Source of the DNA: Anaerosacchariphilus hominis
GTDB lineage: Bacteria > Bacillota > Clostridia > Lachnospirales > Lachnospiraceae
Assembly: GCF_014290175.1 (NCBI RefSeq)
Contig: NZ_JACOOR010000001.1
Span: 1 to 64,000, forward strand
DNA: 64,000 nt
Direction of reading: 5' to 3'
Below are positions 34,153 to 44,600 of this stretch, piece by piece (positions within the stretch are counted from its first letter, which is position 1; each line of letters starts with the position of its first letter). Position numbers and translations under genes: made by a program. The notes under the pieces were generated by a model. That model was not told where the DNA came from, made no database searches, and saw only the letters and a program-made list of their open reading frames with translations.

Positions 34153-34178
34153 TAGTATTCATGAATTCTTAATAAACA

Positions 34179-34221
34179 ATACCCTCAAAAATCAGATTTC
34201 GTATCCGACCTTTGAGGGTAT
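34179..34221 (-). terminator. terminator after the SprT-like protease gene
   Basis: ATACCCTCAAA and TTTGAGGGTAT arms are followed on the minus strand by TGTTTATT. Confidence 0.75.
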
Positions 34222-34242
34222 CTTCTGTATGCTTTTGTATCT

Positions 34243-34947
34243 TCAGCCCTTTTTCCGATAGCCGGAACGGATCAGCCATTTCTGGTCTATCTTCCGTACG
34301 CCGTCCTGAAACCGGATATGCAGATTCACTGCCCCTGTCTTTTGCTCCACCTTCTCGATCAGGCCGTGTCCGAACTTGGGATGAGCCACCTGTTCCCCGA
34401 CCCGGTACCGAACCACGCTGTCTTTGGACTTTTTATGCTCCTGCTCCCGCCGATACCGGTCCCGCAGGGGAACCGTCTTATCATGGATGGGATTCTTCAG
34501 CGTTTTCTCATAATCATGCTTCATTAGAGCCTCGCCCGCCTTGTAGTAGGGCGTGGGGGCTGCTCCCACCAGGGAGCAGCAGTACTTCCAGGCGCTGCCG
34601 TGGGTGCCGGGCTGCCACTGGTACTGCTTCGGAATCTCCATGTGGTACTGCATATAATGGGCATACTCGTGGCGGTAAAGATCCGTCCGCTCCTCCTTGC
34701 TCAGAGGACGCTTCACCGCATAGCCGATAAAGAGCAGGGAAAAATGAAAATGCTCTTTCTCCCGGTGACTGCTCCGGGTATAGGATCCCAGACAGTCCCG
34801 GTCCAGGCCAAAGGTAATGGGTACCTTCGCTCCCTCCAGATGGAACTTCCGGTCAAGCTGTTCGTACAGGGCCCGAATCTGCGCCCGCAGCACCGGAATC
34901 TCTTTTTCCAGATTCGCTGTTAAAAATGTCGTATCTTCCATAGTCAT
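34243..34947 (-). CDS. SprT-like zinc protease with PcrA/UvrD-type C-terminal domain
   Basis: A 234-residue protein. The HEYAH zinc motif is at residues 93-97, and HGSAWKYCCSLVGAAPTPYY supplies the third ligand (His116) and the SprT-like HGxxWK pattern. The last 55 residues (RVGEQVAHPKFGHGLIEKVEQ...) resemble the Tudor-like C-terminus of PcrA/UvrD helicases, which in PcrA contacts RNA polymerase. This fusion is unusual. SprT relatives cleave proteins trapped on DNA; a DNA- or RNAP-associated protease is inferred only. It has a simple AAGGAAA site and stands alone between padR and a MATE gene. Confidence 0.8.
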   Translation of the reverse strand: MTMEDTTFLTANLEKEIPVLRAQIRALYEQLDRKFHLEGAKVPITFGLDRDCLGSYTRSSHREKEHFHFSLLFIGYAVKRPLSKEERTDLYRHEYAHYMQYHMEIPKQYQWQPGTHGSAWKYCCSLVGAAPTPYYKAGEALMKHDYEKTLKNPIHDKTVPLRDRYRREQEHKKSKDSVVRYRVGEQVAHPKFGHGLIEKVEQKTGAVNLHIRFQDGVRKIDQKWLIRSGYRKKG

Positions 34948-35007
34948 GTTTCCTTCATAAAACGAGACAAAATACGCCTCACGAATTTGACTCGTTGTTC
35001 ACGTAAA

Positions 35008-36375
35008 TCACAGCTGATGCTCCCGCACCATCTTCCGATAGGTATGTACAAAATACAAAATCTCTGCCGCTGATGTGATGGTCCATGAGAAAAAGTACAG
35101 CAGATAAAGGGACGGAATCGTATGGAAATACGCGAATATTGTGTAAATCCATGTGATTCGGAATACACAGGAGCCCAGAATCACGATAATAGTCGGTGCC
35201 ACGCTCTTTCCCAGTCCTCTGGAGGCCGCGATACTGCAATCCATAAAGGCGGAAATGGCATAGGAAAAGCACATGATCCGGATACGCTGCATTCCCACAT
35301 CGATGACCGCCCGCTCTGTGGCAAAGAGGCCTAAAAACTGCCGTCCGAACACAAAGAGCAGACTGCCCAGCAGAGCTCCCGCCACAGAGGAGTAGAACAG
35401 ACTGATAAAGTAGCTCTTCAGCACCCGTTTCCGCTGTCCGGCTCCCCGGTTCTGTCCCATGAAGCTGGTGCAGCCGGTGTAAAAGGCGTACATCACATTG
35501 AAAATCAGGGAATCCGCATTGGTAGCGGCCGCATTGCCCGATACAGTCACTGCGTCAAAGGTATTCACGCCCACCTGTACAAAGATATTGGCAATGGCGA
35601 AGATGGCGTTCTGGATGCCTGCCGGAATTCCGATGAAAAGTACATTCTGAGCCGCGTCCATACTGAGCCGCAGCCTGGCGAACCGGAATTTACAGGCCTC
35701 ATTCCGATACATCAGATGTATCAGGATCAGAATGGCCGACAGGTACTGGGAAATGGCGCTGGCCAGAGCTACGCCCTCCGCCGCCATGTGACAACGGATG
35801 ACGAAAAACAGATTCAGTATCACATTGATCACGCCCGCGATGGCCAGATACAGCAACGGGTGCTTTGTATCCCCGGAGGCACTCATAACACCGTTTCCGA
35901 AGTTATAGATTCCCATGGCCGGCATACCGAAGGCATAGATCCGCAGATAAAGAATCGCGCCATCTATGAGCTCCTCCTTGGTATTCATCAGGGTCAACAT
36001 TCCATCCGCAAAGAAAAAGCAGATGCCCCCTGCCAGAAGTCCGATAAACGCGCAGAGCAGGAAGGACGTATGGATGGTCCGATCCACTGCCTTTTCATCT
36101 CCGGCTCCCAGCCCCAGGGCTGTCTGCACATTGACGCCGCTTCCCATACCGATAAGGAAACCCGTAAACAGGGTTACCAGCAAAGTCGTGGAGCCCACGG
36201 ATCCCAGCGCCCGGTAGTCCGCGAATCGGCCAACCACCGCCACATCGCTCAGATTAAACATGACCTCCAGCACCTGTGAAAACATCAGGGGTACGCTGAA
36301 GAGAAAGATATTTTTCCACAGGGAACCCTGTATCATCTGGATTCCGCCTGTCTTTTTTCTCTTATCATTACTCAT
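35008..36375 (-). CDS. MATE family efflux transporter
   Basis: A 455-residue MATE exporter with twelve helices. LFSVPLMFSQVLEVMFNLSDVAVVGRFAD and MPAMGIYNFGNGVMSASGDTKHPLLYLAIAGVINVILN are typical. The second half begins at LFIGIPAGIQNAIFAIANIFVQ. It is most like the copy at 11040-12401 in layout but is clearly diverged. It is divergent from the MATE gene at 36509. Substrates are unknown. Confidence 0.92.
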   Translation of the reverse strand: MSNDKRKKTGGIQMIQGSLWKNIFLFSVPLMFSQVLEVMFNLSDVAVVGRFADYRALGSVGSTTLLVTLFTGFLIGMGSGVNVQTALGLGAGDEKAVDRTIHTSFLLCAFIGLLAGGICFFFADGMLTLMNTKEELIDGAILYLRIYAFGMPAMGIYNFGNGVMSASGDTKHPLLYLAIAGVINVILNLFFVIRCHMAAEGVALASAISQYLSAILILIHLMYRNEACKFRFARLRLSMDAAQNVLFIGIPAGIQNAIFAIANIFVQVGVNTFDAVTVSGNAAATNADSLIFNVMYAFYTGCTSFMGQNRGAGQRKRVLKSYFISLFYSSVAGALLGSLLFVFGRQFLGLFATERAVIDVGMQRIRIMCFSYAISAFMDCSIAASRGLGKSVAPTIIVILGSCVFRITWIYTIFAYFHTIPSLYLLYFFSWTITSAAEILYFVHTYRKMVREHQL

Positions 36376-36508
36376 ATATACTTTTTTCCCATTCTTTTGT
36401 AAATACCCTTATTTTCTTATTTTATCTCATATTTTTAATGCTTCTCTATGTAACTATGCTATACTATATTGAAACTGAACTTCAAAAAAAGGAAGAGGGA
36501 ACTCTCTT

Positions 36509-37870
36509 ATGCAACGCATTGATTTTGAACATGGCTCCATTCGAAGTAATATTCTGAACGCGGCCCTGCCCATGCTGGTGGCTCAGCTTCTGAGCCTTCT
36601 TTATAATATCGTAGACCGTATTTACATCGCCCGTATTCCGGAGACCGGCACCGCGGCCCTGGGAGCTGTGGGACTCTGCTTTCCTATCGTCATCCTGATC
36701 ACTGCCTTCAGCAATCTCTTCGGCACCGGAGGCGCGCCCCTGTTCTCTATCGCGCGGGGACAAAAGAATACCGTACAGGCTGGAAAAATCCTGAACACTT
36801 CCTTTTTTCTGCTGTCGGTATGCTCCCTGCTCCTGATGATCCTGGGATTTTTATTCGCCCGTCCGCTCCTGGTTCTGTTCGGCGCTTCCGACCAGGCCCT
36901 GGTCTACGCTTATCCCTATCTGATGATTTATCTGCTGGGCACGTTTCCTTCCATGATCGCCACCGGCATGAATCCCTTTATCAATGCGCAGGGATACTCC
37001 ACCGCCGGTATGCTCTCTGTGGTCATCGGCGCAGCAGCCAATCTGGTTCTGGATCCGCTGTTTATCTTCGTCTTCCATCTGGGCGCTCCGGGAGCGGCCA
37101 TTGCCACCGTCCTGTCCCAGCTTCTTTCCGCCGCCTTTGTGCTGTACTTTCTCCGCAGAAAAGCCGAATATCCGATCCGGCTTCTTTCCCGGGAGGAACT
37201 GGCCTCGGTGGGCTCCTGCGCCGGGGACATCGTAAGCCTGGGAACCGCAGGCTTTATCATGCAGCTCACCAACAGTCTGGTCAGCATCTGCTGCAACCAT
37301 GTGCTGGCCATCACCGGCGGCGATATCTATATTTCTGTCATGACTATTATCTCCAGTATCCGCCAGATGGTGGAGACACCCATCTATGCCATCACAGAGG
37401 GCTCCTCTCCCATCATCAGCTATAACTACGGAGCACGGAGGCCGGAACAGGTGAAGCAGGCCGGGTACACCATGGCTCTGATGGCCCTCATCTATACCCT
37501 GGGCATGTGGCTGGTGATTCTGTTCGCGCCTCACTTTCTCATCGGAATCTTCAGTTCAGATTCCAGTCTGCTGGCCGACACCATTCCGTCCATGAAGCTC
37601 TATTTTTCGGCCTTTATCTTCATGCTGCTCCAGTATGTGGGCCAGACCATGTTTAAGTCTCTGAATCTGAAGCGGCAGGCAGTCTTTTTCTCTCTCCTTC
37701 GGAAGGTGGTCATCGTGGTTCCGCTGACTTATCTTCTGCCCTACGCCCTGGGTCTTGGGACGGACGGCGTCTTTCTGGCCGAGCCGGTCTCCAATGTGCT
37801 CGGCGGTACTCTGTGTTTTACCGTCATGCTTCTGACCGTAAAGCGTCAGCTTACCCGCATGCGTTCCTGA
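36509..37870 (+). CDS. MATE family efflux transporter
   Basis: A 453-residue MATE exporter (NAALPMLVAQLLSLLYNIVDRIYIARIPETG; MIATGMNPFINAQGYSTAGMLSVVIGAAANLVLDPLFIFVF). The motif arrangement places it closer to the MepA-like or VmrA-like branch than to the divergent neighbour. A promoter with an extended -10 (TGC then TATACT) lies at about 36457. It converges on addA. The C-terminal end is typical, with no tail. Confidence 0.92.
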   Translation: MQRIDFEHGSIRSNILNAALPMLVAQLLSLLYNIVDRIYIARIPETGTAALGAVGLCFPIVILITAFSNLFGTGGAPLFSIARGQKNTVQAGKILNTSFFLLSVCSLLLMILGFLFARPLLVLFGASDQALVYAYPYLMIYLLGTFPSMIATGMNPFINAQGYSTAGMLSVVIGAAANLVLDPLFIFVFHLGAPGAAIATVLSQLLSAAFVLYFLRRKAEYPIRLLSREELASVGSCAGDIVSLGTAGFIMQLTNSLVSICCNHVLAITGGDIYISVMTIISSIRQMVETPIYAITEGSSPIISYNYGARRPEQVKQAGYTMALMALIYTLGMWLVILFAPHFLIGIFSSDSSLLADTIPSMKLYFSAFIFMLLQYVGQTMFKSLNLKRQAVFFSLLRKVVIVVPLTYLLPYALGLGTDGVFLAEPVSNVLGGTLCFTVMLLTVKRQLTRMRS

Positions 37871-37953
37871 ATCTCCCGCCACCGGGGCATCTGCCCGTCC
37901 AGATAAGTCTTTCCAAGAAATTGAATTGTTTCTGTCATTTGTTTCCGGACCTC

Positions 37954-40900
37954 TTATTCCACATGTATCTCTTCTTTCAGGCAGAAAGAATAGATGATCT
38001 TCTCCTTCACCCGTTTTCCGGTGAGACGCTCCAGAGTCAGCTGATAATAATCCAGCTGCTTCTTATATTTTTTCAGAAGTTCTCCACCGTCTTTCACGAA
38101 ATCGGTCTTGTAATCCACAACCACGATCTCGTTTTCTCCATTTCCATCTTTCTCATAAAACCAGGCGTCGATGATTCCCTGAATCAGCACCGGCTCGTCG
38201 CTCCCGCAGTCAATCTCCAGCTCACGCGCGGGCATCTGAATCACAAAGGGCTGCTCTGTATGGAATTCCTCCCGATCCCGGGCTGCGCTCATGCGCTTCG
38301 CCAGGGGAGTCTGGGCAAAGGCATAGATATCGTAGGGGCGCACCATGTCCGCCTGCTCCCGGGTCATACGTCCTTCCTCCACCAGCCGCTCCAGGCCTTC
38401 CTTCACCTTTTCCGAATGGTACAGTCCCCGGAAATCCAGACACTCCAGTGCCCGGTGATAAGCCGTACCTCTGGCGGCTCCGCTGACCGGTTCCCTGTCC
38501 GACATGAAACGCGGGATATAGGGAACGATGTCCTCCGCCGGATAAAGCAGGGTATCCTCGTCTTCCTCTTCGGTCTGACCCATTTTTTTCAGCTCAGATA
38601 CACTGAATTTGCCCCGCAGGGAAATGTCCGCCTGCCACGGATATACATAAGACAACTGCTCCTCCAGAAGCTTCGCGTACCCTTCGTCCGCTCCCGGAAG
38701 CTCCTCCGGCCGAAGGAATACCTCCTTCTGCGCTTCCTTCACCATCTGCTGTGCCAGAGAGTCCTGGATCTGCCCCTCCAGCGCCACTTCTTTTACCGCA
38801 AAGGGGCTCTTCTCCGATCCTGCTGCCGCCGGAAGCACCCAGTCCAGGTAGGTTCCGGCCGTGGAAATAGCCCGGAAGGACAGGGTTTTCCGCATTTTTT
38901 CCTCCAGTTTTGCCGCGCTTCCCAGAAGAATCAGTTTTTCCTTCGCTCTGGTAAATGCCACATAAAGGACCCGCAGCTCCTCACCCAGCATCTCCAGATC
39001 CAGGGCTTTTTGCAGTACACGCTTGGGCAAAGAAGCTGTCCGGGTACGAAGGGCCGTATCCACCCAGTCTACGCCTATGCCCAGCTCCGGGTGAATCACG
39101 ACCCGGCTCCGGATATCCTGCCGGTTAAAGCTTTTGCCAAGTCCGGCCACAATGACGATGGGGAATTCCAGACCTTTACTCTTGTGAATGGTCATAATGC
39201 GGACCGCGTCCTCATTTTCACCCAGAATACCAGCCTCACCAAAGTCCTCATTATAGCTCTGGAGCTGTTCCATATATCGCACAAAATGAAACAAGCCCCG
39301 GTAGCTGGTTTTCTCAAAGGCAATGGCCCGCTCGATGAGCATCCGCACATTGGCCTCCCGCTGGGCTCCCGCAGGCTCCGCCGCCAGATAATCGCCGTAA
39401 CCGGTGGTCTTAAGGAGTTCCTCGATAAGTTCGTGGATGGGGAGGAATTCGGCGCGCTGGCGGTAGGTACGGAGGTTCGTGTAAAAATTACGCAGTTTAT
39501 TTTGGATTTGTAAGTCTATCTTACACTCTGATTCCTGTTCTTCTTCTGCATACTTTCTGCATGCCTCATGAAACTTCACATCCGGATACGCACTCTTAAT
39601 TTTCGCCAGCTCCACATCCGTAAATCCGCCAATCATAGATTTCAGCACCGCTGCCAGCGGAATATCCTGCCGCGGATTGTCCACGATACGAAGCAGATTC
39701 AAAAGCGTCTGAATTTCAATGGTCGTAAAATACCCCGTCCTGGATTCCGTATGGGCCGGGATGCCCGCTGCGTTCAGTACCCGGGCGTAGACATCCCCCC
39801 AGCCGGTCAGGCTACGAAGCAGAATCACCACATCTCCATAACGCACCGGTCGGAACTCTCCCGTATCCCGATCCCAGACCTTTCCCTCCGCCATCATCTG
39901 ACGGATACGGTCGGCTGCCGCATGGGCTTCCAGCTCCCGATCGGTCAGTTCAGCCTGGTCGGCGTCTTCTGTCCCGGGCAGGGAGTCTTTATTTTTCTCT
40001 AATAATAGCAGTTCCGGTACATTGACTCCCTCCTCCGGCTCCGGCATCTCAGCTCCCAGATACAGCGCTGCCGCACTGTCGTAAGTAATACCGCCTACAG
40101 CCTCTGTCATCAGTTTTTCAAAGACATCATTCGTCCCATCCAGTACCTCTCTCCGGCTTCGGAAGTTCTTATGCAGATCGATCCGAATCTCTGCCGCGTC
40201 ATCTGACCGGGGATAGGTCTGGTATTTCTCCATAAAAAGCTCCGGCCTTGCCAGACGGAAGCGATAGATGCTCTGTTTCACGTCTCCCACCATGAACACA
40301 TTGGGAACGCCCTGCCCCTTACTTACACTGTTCAAAATAATCTCCTGAATCAGATTACTGTCCTGGTACTCATCAATCATAATCTGTGCGTACCTGGCGG
40401 ACAGTTCCTTCGCTGCATCCGTCGGCACGATCTTCAGCTTTCCATCTCCATCTGTCTCTACATCCTCCACCAGAATTTCCAGAGCCAGATGCTCCAGATC
40501 CGGAAAGTCTGCCAGGTTCTTCAGCCTCTTTTTTTCCTGATACCGGTCTGCAAATTCCGCCGTCAGGGAAAGCAGCACCTCTGTAGTTGGCGCAGCTTTC
40601 TGAATTATATCCAGCACACCCTCCAGAGACAAATTGAAGAACTTTTCTTTCAGATCCTTCAAACTCTTTTTCATGCCCTCACGAAAGGTTTTGATCTGAT
40701 TCTTCCGCTCCTCCTCCACATTCGGATCCTTCTTTGTGGAAAGACGCGCAAAGGAAAGGCTCTCCAGTCGCTGTCGGATCGCTTCAAAGTCCCGACAGCT
40801 TCCAAGCTCCTGTACCTGTATTAAATCTGTCTGTACCGTATCCTCATACATATAAGGGCCGCCCGGCAGTCTGCAGACATCGATCATCCGGTAAAGCTCC

Positions 40901-41607
40901 TGCTCCAGATCAGCGAACGTGTGTTTTACATAATTCACCAGAAACTGCATCCACGGACCCGCTTCCAGTTTTTCTTCCGTTTTCGCCTGATAAGGCTCCA
41001 TACACTCCGCAAGCCAGCGCTTGGGATAGGGATAGCTGACCGCGAACTCGTAGAGCTGCAAAATCAGAGCTTCGATGACCGCATCATTCTTTCCGGTGGC
41101 ATAGGCCTCCACGAACTCTGTGAACCGTGCCCGTTCCTCCTGATCCTCCGCAGCGTAATGCTCCTCCAGAAGCTCCCGCACCACGTCGCCCTTCAGCAGC
41201 TTCAACTCCCCCTCGTCCCCGATGCGGAACGCCGGATCCAAATCAATCTGATGAAAATAATTTCGAATCACATACTGGCAGAAGCTGTCAATGGTGGTAA
41301 TCTGGGCGCTGTGAATCAGGGTCTGCTGCTTCTGCAGATGCTCATTTTCCGGATCTGCCTCCAGACGCTTCTCCAGGGCCAGCCCCACTCGCTCACGCAT
41401 CTCCGCCGCTGCGGCTTTCGTAAAGGTCACTACCAGAAGCCGATCCACATCCAACGGCTCTTCGTTCTCGCCTTCGCCGCAGACCAGAGAAAGAATCCGT
41501 TCCACCAGAACTGCCGTTTTACCGGAACCGGCTGCCGCAGAAACCAGCACATTTTTATTTCTCACATCAATGACTTTTTTCTGTTCCTCGGTCCATCTGA
41601 CGCTCAC
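37954..41607 (-). CDS. addA: AddA helicase-nuclease subunit
   Basis: Large subunit of the AddAB recombination complex that processes double-strand breaks at Chi sites, 1217 residues. The UvrD-type Walker A is SAAAGSGKT (residues 23-31). Other helicase motifs are MIDEYQDSNLIQ and MTIHKSKGLEFPIVIVAGLG. The C-terminal RecB-type nuclease has VVVDYKTDFV. Length and domain order are normal. It overlaps addB by 4 nt (ATGA). Confidence 0.97.
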   Translation of the reverse strand: MSVRWTEEQKKVIDVRNKNVLVSAAAGSGKTAVLVERILSLVCGEGENEEPLDVDRLLVVTFTKAAAAEMRERVGLALEKRLEADPENEHLQKQQTLIHSAQITTIDSFCQYVIRNYFHQIDLDPAFRIGDEGELKLLKGDVVRELLEEHYAAEDQEERARFTEFVEAYATGKNDAVIEALILQLYEFAVSYPYPKRWLAECMEPYQAKTEEKLEAGPWMQFLVNYVKHTFADLEQELYRMIDVCRLPGGPYMYEDTVQTDLIQVQELGSCRDFEAIRQRLESLSFARLSTKKDPNVEEERKNQIKTFREGMKKSLKDLKEKFFNLSLEGVLDIIQKAAPTTEVLLSLTAEFADRYQEKKRLKNLADFPDLEHLALEILVEDVETDGDGKLKIVPTDAAKELSARYAQIMIDEYQDSNLIQEIILNSVSKGQGVPNVFMVGDVKQSIYRFRLARPELFMEKYQTYPRSDDAAEIRIDLHKNFRSRREVLDGTNDVFEKLMTEAVGGITYDSAAALYLGAEMPEPEEGVNVPELLLLEKNKDSLPGTEDADQAELTDRELEAHAAADRIRQMMAEGKVWDRDTGEFRPVRYGDVVILLRSLTGWGDVYARVLNAAGIPAHTESRTGYFTTIEIQTLLNLLRIVDNPRQDIPLAAVLKSMIGGFTDVELAKIKSAYPDVKFHEACRKYAEEEQESECKIDLQIQNKLRNFYTNLRTYRQRAEFLPIHELIEELLKTTGYGDYLAAEPAGAQREANVRMLIERAIAFEKTSYRGLFHFVRYMEQLQSYNEDFGEAGILGENEDAVRIMTIHKSKGLEFPIVIVAGLGKSFNRQDIRSRVVIHPELGIGVDWVDTALRTRTASLPKRVLQKALDLEMLGEELRVLYVAFTRAKEKLILLGSAAKLEEKMRKTLSFRAISTAGTYLDWVLPAAAGSEKSPFAVKEVALEGQIQDSLAQQMVKEAQKEVFLRPEELPGADEGYAKLLEEQLSYVYPWQADISLRGKFSVSELKKMGQTEEEDEDTLLYPAEDIVPYIPRFMSDREPVSGAARGTAYHRALECLDFRGLYHSEKVKEGLERLVEEGRMTREQADMVRPYDIYAFAQTPLAKRMSAARDREEFHTEQPFVIQMPARELEIDCGSDEPVLIQGIIDAWFYEKDGNGENEIVVVDYKTDFVKDGGELLKKYKKQLDYYQLTLERLTGKRVKEKIIYSFCLKEEIHVE

Positions 41608-44600
41608 AGCTCTTCCTCCTCTATCCGCTTCCAGATTTCATCATCCCCGAAAATGGGCAGTCTCCGCCTGTGAAAGCCCTCTGTCTTACTGTCCAGTCCG
41701 CAGACGCTGCTGTAAGCACAGTAATCGCAGGCCGTCTTTCCCTTCAGTTCGTATGGATTCACGTCCATCCGGCCATCCAGCACCTCTGATCCAATCTTCT
41801 GGACTTTTTGATTGACATAACGTGAAAGTGCCGCAAATTGTTCGCCGCTGGCCACCGGCGAACCGGCACGCAGGGAACCATCTTTATTATAAGCGATGGG
41901 CAGTACCTGGGAACGTCCCGGCATGGACTGATCGAGGCGCTTAATAATCTCCGGATCCCCATTGATAAGCCCATTCGGCTTCAGCTTCTCCAGCACCCGG
42001 GCTGTTACATCTGCCTCTTCTCCGTCTGTATCCAGTACCGGATCCTGAATCTGATAATACAATACGCCGGCCGGAAGCACTTCCTTATCCGGATGCTCCT
42101 TTTTCACCAGTTCCATGGCAGCATTCAGATAAATCACCAGCTGCAGCTGCAGTCCGTGGTACAACGACAACAGCTGAAACGACGTATTCCCGGACTTATA
42201 ATCGATGACCTTCACATACACGTGCTCCTCGTCCTCGCAGGTATCCACCCGGTCGATCCGCCCCCGAAGCTTCAGCCGCTCCTCCGGCGATAATTCGATA
42301 TTGACAGCTTCCAGATCCGACACGCCGGAAAAGGAAATCTCATAGTTCTCCGGCGAAAACAGCCCTTTTCGAATCTGTTCCCCCAGCGCCCAGACTGTCC
42401 GCTTCAGAATCCGGGCCATCCGACGAATCATATAATTGTTGCGGGCTGTACTATTCAATACCGTATTGCCATAATCTACGGTCAGAGAAGCCAGACATTC
42501 TTCCACCCATTCATCCGCCACTTCTCTGGGCAGCGTCTTCCAGGTATAGTCGCTGGCATCCAGCTTCTTCGAGAAGGCCTCCAGGGTCTCATGGAAAATA
42601 TTTCCCATATCCACAGGCGCAAACTCATACTGCTCCCGCTCGGACAGCTTCAGGCCATACATGAGGAAATGAGCGTAAGCACAGGCTGCGTATTGCTCCA
42701 GTCGGGTCACACTGTTCTCCAGCACCGTCCCGTACAATGCATGGGCCACCGCCTTGCCGAGCCGCGTGTCCTGATGAGCCGAAAAGGCTCCGTCCAGAAG
42801 CTGTGCCAGCTTCTCCTCATACTGTTCCTGCCTGGCATACCAGCGGTACAGCTCGTAGAACTGCGCGCTGCCCCGGCCTTCACGGTATTCCTTCAACCCT
42901 TGGATCAGCAGACGCACGCCTTCCCGCTCCGTCCGCGGGAGTCCATTGGTTTTCTGCGCCGTCTCCTGCTTTAACTCAAGCTCCGGGAAAAGTCTTCTCA
43001 TCACATTGATCAGATAGGACGGGCGGAGAGCCTTCCCGCCACTGTCCAGCAGGGTACAGGAGAGATAAAGCTCATCAGAAGGCTTTGTCAGATTCAGGTA
43101 CAGATAAAACCGCTGGATATATCCCTGTTCCCGCACGGTCGGGGCCAGCTCCATGCCGGAACCCCGCAGCTGTTCCCGCTCCATATCCGATAAAAGGCCG
43201 CCTCTGGAATTATTCTTCGGTACGCTGCCCTCATTGACCCCCAGGAAAAAGAGAACCTTCACATCCTTCAAACGGGTACGCTCCATATCACCGGCCATGA
43301 CCTGATCGACCCCGGGCGGGATCACGCCGACCCGGGCCTCCGCAAAACCGGCCTCCAAAATCTCCGTATACTCCCGAATGGTCAGTTCTTCCTCACCCAG
43401 CAGATCCACCAGCTTATCCAGCAAATCCATCAGAATACCGTAAATCTGATGATACTCCTTGGCCAGCACCTGATTATGTTCCCGCTTGAATCGTTCCTCA
43501 AAAACGGCCAACCTCCCCTGGATGCCCTTTTTCGCAATCAATTCATAGAGCGCTGTCGTCCTGGTACGGACATCCACCGCTTTTTTCTGCTGTATTTTCA
43601 CAAAGGGAAGCAAGTCCTCTGCCACTCTTGCCCGGTAACTGTCGATCTGCTCCAGCTCTTCTTCCGTGAGTCCTTTATAACTACGAATGAAACGCTCTTC
43701 CCACTTTTTCGCGCCCCGAATCCCCAACGCCAGTACATAATTTTCCAGCAGATCCACCTCTTCCGGCTCCATGCCGGACAGACCGCTCCGCAGATACCGG
43801 AACACCGATTCGTAAGAAAAATCCTGCTCTGCGATCTCCAACAGTGCCCGGATGAATTCTACAAAAGGATTCTTCAGAATACTGCGCTTATTGTCCAGGA
43901 AGCAGGGGATCTCATAGTCCGCCAATACCCGCTCCAGCACCGGGCTGTAGCTTTCCATGTCGCCGGTAATCAGGGCGAAATCCCGGTAGTGATAATCCTT
44001 TTCCCGAATCAACTCCCGGATCTGACCCGCTGCCCAGGCTACTTCCTCCTCGGGATTTTTGAGAACGTGAAGGCTGATCTGACCGGAATTCTGCGGATAC
44101 TGCTGCCACCGCAGCCGGAACAGATTCTGCTCGAGCCACTGTAGCTCGCCTCCTGCCGCGAACCGACTCTTATCCCCGGGATGTACCCAGACAGGCTCTT
44201 CTTCCTTTACATCTGCTTCCTGAGCCAGCCGCTTCAATCCCGCCACAGTCTTTTTACTCAGATAAAATAGCTGGTGCTCCCCTTCCACACAATAAGGGTT
44301 TTCCCGCCGGTCGATGGTCACCGTCACTATGACCTTCTTTGCGTACAGCATCAGCTTCTGCATCAACATATTCTGAATGGGTGTGAAACCGGTAAAACCA
44401 TCCAGCACGATGACGCTCTCCCGGATCATCTGCGACCGCTCCGCCACCCGGCACAACACCTCCAGTAGCTCCTCCGCCGTAATATACTGATCCGCCAGAT
44501 AGGCGTGAAACGCCTTGTAAAGCACCTGTACATCGCATAGTTTATAATATAGATGAGGCTTCCCCTTACTCTTCTCCAGGAAATCCGCCAGCATCTCTTC

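Noticed and set aside
37813..39513. 566-residue ORF antisense to addA
   Set aside because: The addA frame has clear helicase and nuclease motifs; the antisense frame has none and starts inside the MATE gene.
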